From the NCBI GenBank assembly GCA_950295325.1, contig OX485803.1:18846001-18910000 (forward strand): 64,000 nt of DNA, written 5' to 3'. Under the pieces are notes generated by a model that did no database searches, was not told where the DNA came from, and saw only the letters and a program-made list of their open reading frames with translations. Below, piece after piece: positions 12,666-27,319 of the stretch. The stretch comes from Polytrichum commune (lineage: Eukaryota > Streptophyta > Polytrichopsida > Polytrichales > Polytrichaceae). Numbering within the stretch: position 1 is the stretch's first letter; each line of letters opens with the position of its first letter. Position numbers and translations under genes: made by a program.

Positions 12666-13150
12666 GGGCCATTTCACATACGAGACTGAGAGCCCGTGAC
12701 CGTTACACTTCAAGCACTCTCATTGGTGGAAAAGGTGGAGTCGGTTCAAGTTCGCTTTACACTACGCTTGAGGGACCAATGAAGGATGTGAATGCAAGAT
12801 GGATGTAAAGTCTACATGGATTCCTACATGGCATCGAATGGTTCATGTGTCATGGTTACTTGGACTATTTTCAAAAACCACCTCTTGGAGATAGGCCTAA
12901 CATAAAACCAAGAGATCATGGCACTTTGAATGCTCATAACCGTTGGTTCATTCTATTTTATCATGTGTGAGGACCCGCATGAAGAGAAATTCATTGAAAG
13001 AGCATTTGGTTGAGGGCATGATCACATATGACTTCACACTACACTCGAGGGCCTGTGACCACACTACATGATTTTGGAGGTGTCTTGGGACGGCCTTTGG
13101 ACACTTTCTTTTGGGCTCTCACGGCTCTTGGCTCGTGTGTGAAGTGGCCC
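12666..13150 (-). mobile_element. Family C MITE (PIF/Harbinger-like), copy C1
   Basis: A non-autonomous element of about 485 bp with imperfect terminal inverted repeats: GGGCCATTTCACATACGAG on the left and the complement of GGGCCACTTCACACACGAG on the right. It is opposite in orientation to C2 and C4. The right flank is TAA. The left flank does not clearly match, so the target duplication has decayed here. There is no transposase frame. Confidence 0.75.
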
Positions 13151-13238
13151 TAAATGTCAACATGAACAATCTTGAAACTTCTAAACAATTTGATTTTCTT
13201 CAAATATGTGTTTTGGTAAAAGATCGCGACAAAATGAA

Positions 13239-13696
13239 GCCTCCACACCATCGACATTATCTAGTGCCAAGCCTAGTGGCAAATGATGTGGCATGGCTTA
13301 AAAGTGGAGGTTTTAAGCTTAAAAACTACCGACCCTCCCATCGGTACCTAGACATGAGGCAAGAATGTAGGACCTCTAAAAGTGTTGCCTCCCGCTCTTG
13401 TGATTGGTTGCTTTTAGTCTTAGCTATGAGGGCACGAGGAGCTCCATTAACAAAAACCGATGGTAAGTATTAAGGCATTTGGGGATGGGACAAAAACTAT
13501 CCAACATTCATTGGTTGGTAGATAAAACAATGAACATGTGTGAAAGCTACTACACTAAAACCTACTTGGAAATCTCCGGAGCAAGTTCTTGTAGGTGCAT
13601 TGGGATAGCCGGACGTGTCTGCTATAACTGAGGGAGCTTTACCCGGGTTTTAGGGAAGTCTTTGGTTATTTGCTAATGTCAAGTGAGGAGGGGGCA
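13239..13696 (+). mobile_element. Family D MITE, left-truncated copy D3
   Basis: This matches D1 (18605-19125) from its position ~55 onward. It lacks the left terminal repeat but keeps a degenerate right one (GAGGAGGGGGCA). It lies just downstream of C1. Confidence 0.75.
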
Positions 13697-13697
13697 T

Positions 13698-13860
13698 GAG
13701 CTTGACAGGTTGACATCTAAATTTCACAAATTCCGAGGGTTAGATAACGTAGAGGGCTTCCTATTTCGGCCATTGCAAGAGCATTGAGCTTCACAGGTTG
13801 ACACCAAAATTTCAGAAATTTCGAGGGTTAGATAATGTAGAGGGTTCCTTGTTTCCGAAA
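13698..13860 (+). repeat. Short tandem duplication, ~87-bp period
   Basis: GAGCTTGACAGGTTGACA at about 13698 and GAGCTTCACAGGTTGACA at about 13785 each begin a similar segment containing CGAGGGTTAGATAA(C/T)GTAGA. Two units, moderately diverged. Confidence 0.65.
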
Positions 13861-13869
13861 AACGTAACT

Positions 13870-15301
13870 TTTGCCTCAAACTATTTTCCACAAAATCTAT
13901 GTGGGAACTCCATTCCGGCCTTAAGAAATATGAAATAGAGCACCCTTAACATTAATGATATTAATATACATTCAAACATGCATACAAGATGCACTGAATT
14001 TTTTAAAGAGTTCAAAAAACTAGTTAAGTGTGCTCTCAAGAAGCACTGAATATGTGCACTTGGGGAAAACTTGTTCCATTCCAGCCATCCGTTGCAACTT
14101 GTCCAAATTTTTGGTTGCCAAATGAAAGATGATGGTTGCAGTTTTTTGAGGATTTGGCAACCAAAAACCTCCAATTGACAATCAGTACGGTTTACACATG
14201 GAATTTCTACAATGGATGGTTGGGAATGAACTCTTTCTTTCTTTCTTGGTGTTGAGTGATCTTGCGATTGACACAAGAAGTAAAGAGTAGAAGCCATCGT
14301 AAAATTTTGGGTTCAATTTCGAAAGGCATGAGTTGTAAAGAATGTGGTTAAGATGTTTTATGGTTCTTTCATCATTATCACAATAGATGTTGTCATGCAA
14401 CATGGAAGGATCATATCCTCACATGTGAATGATTTTCTTCAAAACACATTTTGGTGCTCCCTTTGACGAATCAAGAAGTATACATACAAACAATCCATCA
14501 TCATTCATAAAACCCATTTTTATCATGAAAACTTGATAAAAGTGATTGATATTACATATGTAATAGATTGGTGAAATCTTGCAAGCATAATACAATCCTA
14601 AATTGAATTGAAATGCCAAAATGTCAAAATGTCTTTTAAGATGCGAGCAACTCATGATTATCCAAGGGATAACCGATTGCGAAGTTGTATGATAATCTTA
14701 CATAAGTGATTGTAAAGTTCAATGCCTAGTTTTCATGTATGGAGGAAGAGGATAGTTGAGATATACTTGTTTTGTCAATTGAAACAAACATTCCCATTTT
14801 GGGATGTTGGGACTATTAAGGGTTGCTTTGTAAAGTGACAAAACAACCTAATCCTAAACTTCTTGAGCAATTGATATAGGGTGAGTAGATTGACATAAAA
14901 TTAGAAACTATGGATTGACAAGGTGTGAGAAGTCCTTGAGTCTGTGTCAAGGAGATGGTTTGACACATGAACCACAACTTATGAGAGTTGACAAAGACAA
15001 AGACTTGTTTTTTCCTTTAGAATTTTCTTATGCTTCCCATGGCATTGTACAACTTGTGTCACAAACTACACCTTAAATGCCACAACGAGCTCAAATACAA
15101 GCATTTTGTATAGAATGACACTATCAAGTTTGAAACTCTACTACAAATGTTCCTTTTGGTCAAGCATTGTTTGTGGACAAAAGATAAATTTCTTTCCATA
15201 TATCTTTGTTCAATAGAATGGTTTGTAAAGCTTCATCGATCATAAATATTTTGCTCAAAATCTAATGTCATTCATGAACATCTGAATTGATAAGCATATT
15301 C
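13870..15301. other. No gene recognised
   Basis: Several medium-length minus-strand frames occur (13881-14297, 14182-14403, 14419-14655) without domains or obvious splice continuity. They may be a decayed transposon read on the minus strand. I could not identify a family. Confidence 0.4.
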
Positions 15302-15697
15302 TTACCAAAAATATGGTTCAAGTGGTGGGGGAGAGATGCTAGTAAGTGTAGACCCCCAATGCTGCAAAAACAAAAGGAGGAGTGCGGCCGCCAACGCCGT
15401 GGTGTTTACAAATGCAGCCACAACACATGCTGCTAAACCTGGTCGTTCTCGCAATTCACTTCGATATTGCGGTGCAAAGAAACGGAACGCGCCGTAGTAC
15501 CAAAACAAGGGGAAAACAAATCCCATAATAAAAGACCACCAACCAATCCCACACCCACAACAAGGGAGAGGTCCATTGTGATGTAACCCAACAGAATAAT
15601 GACCAGTTAACGTTGATCCATAGTTTCCAAATGCTTGGACTTTCATCAAAATTTGATACAGTTGTGTGGCCACGCCCTCTTGATGCCTTCCATTCAT
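15302..15697 (-). CDS. L18a-like membrane protein, C-terminal domain (gene fragment or short gene)
   Basis: The minus-strand frame gives 131 residues. The central part contains P-L-P-C-C-G-C-G-I-G-W-W, a hydrophobic segment, W-Y-Y-G-A, then R-E-R-P-G-L-A-A-C and a second hydrophobic segment. This is the signature of the plant '60S ribosomal protein L18a-like' family, small two-pass membrane proteins named for a weak database match rather than ribosomal function. The N-terminal Gly/Pro/Tyr-rich region usual in that family is short or replaced here, and the first ~25 residues after the ATG at 15697 do not look like it. The real start may lie in an unseen upstream exon, or this may be a transposon-captured or retro-copied fragment. 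The frame is intact and more GC-rich than its surroundings. The family call is fairly sure; whether the gene is functional is not. Confidence 0.6.
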   Translation of the reverse strand: MNGRHQEGVATQLYQILMKVQAFGNYGSTLTGHYSVGLHHNGPLPCCGCGIGWWSFIMGFVFPLFWYYGAFRFFAPQYRSELRERPGLAACVVAAFVNTTALAAALLLLFLQHWGSTLTSISPPPLEPYFW

Positions 15698-15699
15698 AA

Positions 15700-16936
15700 T
15701 TGTATTTCACAAATGTCCTCATCATCCATTCGACATTTTCATATCTTACCTTACATGACTTGGTTATGCCCAACAAATTAGGTCAATATGATGTGATTCA
15801 AGAGGGATTTAAAGAAGAAATCAAGTGTCCACTCCGACCCAATACACACATGACACATATGATAATGACCATGTAACTAAAACATCTCGAATTCTTTGAC
15901 TATCTCATAAGTGATGATATAAACGTGTGTTAAGTTAATGTAGTAGCCGTGTTAGGTTTTTGTGCATACAACTTCGATTATATGCACCATGGGTTGGTGA
16001 TTGTGAGGAACGGGCTAAAACCAAGAGAGCATGTGACTCTTCCTACATTAAGTTCGATGAATGCATTTGTACCAATCATGCCCTTCCTTGTAATTCCTAC
16101 TAATCTCAAATCAAGACAAAGCCATGCAACCATTGATTTCCATTGAGTCGAAAACAATCATAGGATCATTTCATTTCTATTTTTATTTGTTTATACTTGG
16201 TCATGTGAACTTAAATTATTGGTAATGAACCTTGTACAAGTAGATTTATCATAAGTTTACCTAAACCGTCAATAAAGTATTATGATTGAATCCTTGAGCC
16301 ACTTTGAAGAAACTGGGTCTCTGTGGTCGAAGATGACCCTAAATTACCAGATGATAGTGAAAAGGTATCCAAACTGAATGGAGTGGTTGGCGGTTTGAAT
16401 CCTGATCGTGAAATCGTCTCTCTACTCGATGGAAAACCAGCCAGGTGGTAAAGCACCTCCTGTGTTCCAAGAAGAAGAAGAAGAAGAAGAAATTGGGTCT
16501 CCATGGCTCCATTTTGAACCCGTAGTATGCCCAAGAAGATAAAAAGTGGTTGCAAACCTCATCTCAAGTTCTACGTAGCTTTTTAAGGAAATGGAGTGAA
16601 ATTATTAAGTAACATATTTTTTGGGGTGGACCTCAAAGTGGTAGTTGGAGCCTATAGAAGTTCACCCAGTCACCCGATTTTCTTATTCCCACCAAGTTAT
16701 AGAGCTAATTTCTTAATCAAGAAAGGAAGGCTTCATTGATTTTCATTTAATTTGGATATGAAGTGATTTTTCTAAAGAGAATTGTGGCATAAATGATTAA
16801 GTGGACATCAATGGTGACGATTTTAGTTCCAATCATATAGATGCGCTAAAATTTATCCTTTGCAACGTTCTCATGTACGTCAAATTCCAAAAAAGGCTTT
16901 AACACATAATTCCCTATTACTCTTCCGACTTGAACC
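15700..16936. other. Intergenic; tRNA-like promoter motifs near 16.4 kb
   Basis: Mostly featureless. On the plus strand, GGTTTGAATCC near 16393-16403 resembles a tRNA B box, and CAGCCAGGTGGTAAAGCACC near 16439-16458 resembles an A box, followed by a GAA microsatellite at about 16470-16490. The boxes are in the wrong order for an intact tRNA or SINE, so I make no element call. Confidence 0.35.
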
Positions 16937-18604
16937 ACTACACTAAAAAGGATATTCAGTGTTTGATACACTAAATATGAACACATACACTAAATGTCAG
17001 TAACCCTATGAAAGTAAGTAACATTAAATGTAAACTCAAACACTAAATATCAATTATGATAATATGTGGAGGTTACATGTTTGAATTTAGTGTTAATAAG
17101 GATATGAAATCCATGCTTCATAAGAAGGGAGGTGACTGTAAGAAAAGTAGCGGCACATTTATGTCTAACACTAATTGTGAAAGGATCGAAATTAGTGTTG
17201 AGTAACGCATGGTGATAACAACTTTAAATATAATCAAACACTAAATATCTTATTTAGTGTATTGGCCACATGTGTCGCGCGCGTGGGATGCCACGTGGAA
17301 CTATATGATTTGATGGCACAAATATAGATAAATTGTCAAAGAGCCTCAAATGAGGATAGTCGAATGGGGATTGCAATCACGGCTTTATGGAGGGAGCATT
17401 TAAACAACTACCATGATGAAGAGAGGGGGAGAATGAACCATATAGAAAGGGGTAGAATGAGAACTTCCATGACATTAAAGAATAGTGATTATGGGCTTAC
17501 GGGGCTATTTGATTGCAAAAACATCATAAGATGGAACCGTGTGGGGAGGGTGCACTCCCCTAATGTACCGTTACCAATATTGAGCTTAACATTAAACACT
17601 ATGGACCGGAGTCTTATATCGGGAGCTTTAAATTTATGACCATGGAACACAATGTTGGTTTTAGATTAAGTGTTGGTGGCTTTGGTATGCCCACCTTAGC
17701 TTATTTTATAATATAAATCGTTCCTTTTTTGTTTTAACCTAAGGGTTTATTTAGCATTGTGTTTCTTTTTGGTTTTTGAGGAACTTTGTTGGGCATAATG
17801 GAACTTGTAGCTACATAGACGAAGAGTGTTCATGGTGTTAATAAAATGAAAGGAATTTGGAACAAGTAAAAGGGTTTGGGAACACTTGGTTTTCATGGCC
17901 GAGAAGGCCACATTAAACATCATATTTAGTGTGACATCATCATCATTCCACACTAATTTGTTTTGCAATTATTGAGTGCCCACTAGCAAGGGTGCCATGT
18001 GACTCTTGCTGCTACATGAATGAGAAGTCACAAGGATTGCTTTAATTTCAAGGTCACACCAATTATAATGCCACACTAGATCATGTTCAATAGAGTTATC
18101 CTTAAAGTCTCTCAACGAGGAAGCTTTTAATTAAGAGCTTGCTAGCTCATCATGTTTGGAATTTGTTTTGAAAGTTGGGTACAAATTTTGGTACTTCCTC
18201 TGTCCACTTCTCAAACTTGAGAGAATTTCATGATCCAAAAAAAGGCATGAGCATGGGACCCGCTGTTCAAAATCTCATATTGGACTATGCAAGGCTAGCT
18301 TGGTCCACCCTTCCTAGTAGGACAAGCTAGAAAGATGGTTTTTTAATTGCCCAACACCACTCCTTGTGGATGATACTTTAAGCATTAAGAAAACTTGGGT
18401 GACTTTGTGTTAATACTCTTGTCCTCATGGGTTGGGAATAAACCCATGGTTTCATTCACCTTACGTTATGAAGAACTCTAATGTGTTTGCCTTGGACGCC
18501 ATTGGATTAGAGGGTCTAGAACTCGGACTCTCGCCCTCAATCCCGGACCCTCTAATACACAAACCCTTATTTAGATGCACTAAGCACACGTGTTATATTC
18601 AATA
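16937..18604. other. Intergenic with CACTA-like motif and repeated ACTAAAT words
   Basis: CACTACACTAAAAAGGATAT at about 16939 resembles the 5' terminus of CACTA (En/Spm) transposons. ACTAAAT/ATTTAGT words recur to about 17270 and again near 17930, as in subterminal repeats. I could not find a matching right terminus. Frames here (for example 17364-17639) are not recognisable. Confidence 0.3.
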
Positions 18605-19125
18605 TGCCCCCTTCCCACCTGACTTTAGCTAAGACTAAAAGTTGGTTCTAACAAACCGGCTTTCACACCATCGACATTATCTAGTGCCCAACCTAGTTGG
18701 CAAATGACGTGGCATGGCTTAAAAGTGGAGGTTTTAAGCCTCAACCACCGACCCTCCCATTGGTACCTAAACATGAGGCAAGAATATAGGAGCTTTAAAA
18801 GTGTCGCCTCCCACCCTTGTGATTGGTTGCTTTTTAGTCTTAGCTATGAGGGCACGAGGAGCTCCATTAACAAAAACCGATGATAAGATAGACAAGTAGT
18901 AAGGCATTTGGGGATGGGACAAAAACTACCCAACATTCATTGCTTGGTAGAGAAAACCATGAACATGTGTGAAAGCTACTACACTAAAACCTACTTGAAA
19001 ATCTCCGGAGCAAGTTTTTGTAGGTGCATTGGGATAGTCGGATGCCTCCGCTATAACCGAGGGAGCTTTACCTGGTTTTTAGGAAATACTTTGGGTCTTA
19101 ACTAAAGTCAGGTGGGAAGGGGGCA
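18605..19125 (+). mobile_element. Family D MITE, copy D1 (521 bp)
   Basis: The terminal inverted repeats begin TGCCCCCTTCCCACCTGACT and continue for about 30 bp at both ends. Total length is 521 bp, the same as copy D2 at 49456-49976, which is in the opposite orientation. The flanks are ATA on the left and TTA on the right. D2 shows a clean TAA duplication, fitting PIF/Harbinger-type insertion. There is no transposase frame. Confidence 0.85.
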
Positions 19126-19312
19126 TTAGTGTGGTATTTGTAAGTTGTCTTGTAGTACCAAGTGTCATGTAACACCTTCTCATGTACACTAAATAGTCCT
19201 ATATAGTGTGGGTGGAAAATCAATGTGAAAATAATTAACGTGGGCCACACTAATTGTCTAGTGATGCGTGAGATAATGTGGGCTGATGACCTTGGGCCTT
19301 CCTTGAGTATTA

Positions 19313-20724
19313 GGGTTGCTTTATACTACAGTGGAGAAGTCGACCGGTCAAGAATTCTAGGGGAATTCTGAAATTCGATTGGCCGAGAGTGACACTCTTG
19401 TCCAGTACTACGGCCAAGAGTCCTTTGGTGGAGAACTTTGTACACGGATGAAAAAATGGCCAACACGGGGACACTTTTTGGAAGGGGAGTTCTCCGGATG
19501 TCAACTTTCTTGGGCAACCTCAAAGCCTCGGACAAGAAGCTCCGCCTCCGGAGAACTCCCACTTGAATAAAATATTTCTTCCTTAAAGAAATCTCTGCAC
19601 TATTGTTCTCCCTCTTAGTATGACATTGTTGGGAAACACAAAAAAAGTCGTATGATCGAGGTGTTTTCTCATTAATATGACAAATGACGTAAAGTTGTCA
19701 TATTATTGAGGGAATATGAAAACTTAAGTAGTATGAGCTTTAAAATATATACAACGAGTTTAAGCAATATAGATGGTATGAAGTAATAACTTATAACTCC
19801 AAACAAATACAATATATTCTCAAGAACTCTTAAAATAAGAGTCCAAAGATCTTTGGTGTTGCCTACCCAAGTTAGCAACTATCATCGTATCTAAATTCCC
19901 ATCTAACTTTTGGAAACTAACATCAAAGTATAAAGAGTTCTCTAATAAGAAACTAGACAACAATGATGCATGACGTTTGACATCAAGATAGTGGTGATAA
20001 TATATCACATGTGTACAAGGCAACATACTAGACTAGAGGCCACTCTAACTCTAACCATGTCTAGTCTACAGTAGTAATCTTGATTATCATTAAGTTCCCA
20101 ACAATACGTGAAGTTCCCTAGTGAAAATGGATGTATTTTAGATGTACATAATATAGATGAAAGGAATTCTAGCATTAACTCCCTCTTTAATATGACAAAA
20201 CAAAGATTCTAAATGCTGCATTATCGAGTGTTGTAGTTGTTTAAAAGAGGGAGTTTTGAACTATACCAACATGTAATTTCTTAAAAAATCAATAAGAAAA
20301 TAATGCTACCTACTTAATTACCTTAATTTGGATGTATTATAGAGGTGGAACATTTTCAAATAAATTCTTGGCATGAAAGAAGTTCTAAAATATTTCCATA
20401 TACATTTTATTTTTTGATCAATACAATTTTTTAAAATTTCAATACAATGATCATATAGGGGGCAAGGTTTCTACTATGGCTGGCTATGACTATTTTGTGA
20501 AGTTGTCCGGTGGACTTCTCCTCTGAGTGAAGTTGTCCAATACACTTCTCCTATAGGTGGTTACACTACGGCCGGTCAAGACTTCTTAAGGCATTTTATT
20601 TTATTTTATTATTTTATTGTCTTTTCATCTTCTCTGGCATATTATCCCTCGCCTCAAATAACCATGTCTTGGGCTAAAGTTCTTGACTGACCAATGCACT
20701 TCTCCACCGTAGTGTAAAGCGGCC
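19313..20724. mobile_element. Candidate 1.4-kb element with imperfect terminal inverted repeats
   Basis: The left end GCTTTATACTACAGTGGAGA (about 19317) and the reverse complement of the right end, GCTTTACACTACGGTGGAGA, match over some 40 bp with substitutions. Related GGTCAAGA(A/C)TTCT words lie just inside both ends, and another internal relative occurs near 20560-20590. No clear target duplication and no transposase frame are visible. The interior is AT-rich. Confidence 0.5.
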
Positions 20725-21168
20725 ATGGGTACAATTAGAACACATTAGAATAATTGCCTACATCGATTGCCTAGAATATTAGTTAATGTGGCCTACACTA
20801 ATTCCAAACTAAAAATTTGGTGTGATTCAAAAATTAACATGGGGCGCATTAATTATAATCACAAGAATTACTATGGGTTCTAGATAATTACTGTGGCGCA
20901 CAGTAATTGGATTATTTAGTGTACTTGCCATCCACCAATAGCAAGACAATCAGTAAAATAGTGGGTCGATAAAATAGTGTGGGCCACACTAAATCAGATG
21001 TTCTATGAGACCCATCTCCTATGCTTAATTTGCAAAGGCAATATGTCTTCCCCACCTAGATTTTGGGAATAGAGGTAAAAACCCTAAACCCTGTGGGAGA
21101 TACTCTTGCTTCCTCATGCAGGAGGAATTGTTGCGGGATGGATTTGGGAAGGAGACGATAAGTTAGAC
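20725..21168 (+). promoter_or_regulatory. Upstream region of the rhodanese/hydrolase gene
   Basis: This is the presumed promoter and 5' leader. It contains several CACACTAA(T) words in both orientations, a repetitive motif shared with the 17-19 kb region, so part of it is probably transposon-derived. I do not see a convincing TATA box at a defined spacing. Confidence 0.35.
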
Positions 21169-25931
<4,763 letters not shown>

Positions 25932-26640
25932 ATGATATGGCAGATAGGCAAATGTTCCTATCTTGAAAACTTAAATTCATGTGCAGGAGGTACTGGATGC
26001 CTTTTGGGTGTGAATGTGTCTGCGATATAATTGGTCTACACCATCTGATGTCTCGCTACTAATTAATGAGAAAGAAAATTCTATATATACTTCATCCTCC
26101 TTTCTTGCTTGTAATTCTCTCCTTTCTCTCCCTTCCTTCCCTACCTTACACATTCCTTGGGTCTTCCCTTGCCTTCATACACATTGTAAGCTCTATTAAT
26201 TTCCAAAATTATGGCAATGTGTTTTAAAGAAAATGCAGGGGCATGCAAGAAGTGGTGATGTAAATAAAGGTAACTAAATTACATGCAACTATTAGTTTAT
26301 GCAAGAAGTACTACATTAATAAGTTTGGTTGTTCAATGCACCTCTCAATCTAGTATCAATGGTCATGATTGTCCAAGGAATGTGCACTTGACTTGATAAC
26401 CTCCTACCCCAACTCTACATATGGAGTAGACAAGAATCACAATAAAAAAATCTCACTATATCTTATCTAGTGCATGTAAGTGCAGGAATAAAGGTGATTT
26501 CACATGATTGGAAAGTCTTCCTATGTATCAGAAAAATAATGAGCCATACACATACTCTAGATTCAGGTTGCAGTTCAAAGTGATGTTAAAATAAAATAAA
26601 ATCCAGCACTTTCACACAATTGTGTCTGGAAGTTTTCGAA
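25932..26640. other. 3' untranslated region and spacer
   Basis: The first few hundred bases after the stop codon are the likely 3' UTR. No unambiguous poly(A) signal is visible. The rest is AT-rich spacer with a pyrimidine-rich stretch at 26096-26170. Confidence 0.45.
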
Positions 26641-26644
26641 CCTT

Positions 26645-26948
26645 CCTATAGGAAATGGTTACGTTTTCATACAGAAACACTTGGTCCGAAACTTTCGGCC
26701 ATGTGAAAAGGCCCCAAATTGCCGGCAAGGGATTGGCAAGAACAAGTCGTACACATGTTTAGGTTCGGGTTCAGGTTCGGAATTGGATGGCAAGAAGAGA
26801 CAACCTATCACTTCCAGACAAAAACGTCCGGACTCAAGTTTATTGGGTTTCAACAAACAGAAACGAACCTATAGGAGATGGTTACTTTTTAAATGCGGAA
26901 TTGCACTTTTGGTCAGGTGCCTGCCATGTGGAAAGGCCTAGATTGCAA
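26645..26948 (+). repeat. Degenerate direct duplication upstream of the methyltransferase gene
   Basis: CCTATAGGAAATGGTTAC at about 26645 and CCTATAGGAGATGGTTAC at about 26868 each begin an ~80-bp similar segment ending near GGCCATGTG(A/G)AAAGGCC and GCCATGTGGAAAGGCC. The intervening ~140 bp is Gly/Lys-codon-rich but not a gene. Confidence 0.55.
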
Positions 26949-27319
26949 AGAAGTGGTGCCCAAGTACCTAGTGCAAGTGGGGGCCCATACCCTTGGCAAA
27001 GCCACTTGTTGCAAGCAGAATGTACGCTTTACATTCACCATCATCATCCCATCCAGAATCGGATCATCATCCCATCCACACCTATCATCGAATCATCAAG
27101 TTATGCCAACGATTCCATGTACTTACTAACTGGATGCCATGGGGTTTTTGCATGGTTCAAAATTTAGGAAATAGGGTTTGGGGAAATTGGAGGGAAGAAT
27201 TTGAAGGAGCATCTCCTGTAGACGATGCTTGCAACATTTCCAAGGCTTTTGGGATACCCAACTTAGTTTGTGTGGAAATGGTGATGGAAACCTCGCATGT
27301 GTTTGCTTTGCAATCGTGC

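Noticed and set aside
16939-20940. A complete 4-kb CACTA transposon
   Set aside because: The left end looks CACTA-like, but no matching inverted right end or transposase was found. ATTTAGTGTA words at 17265 and 20935 do not match the terminus well enough.
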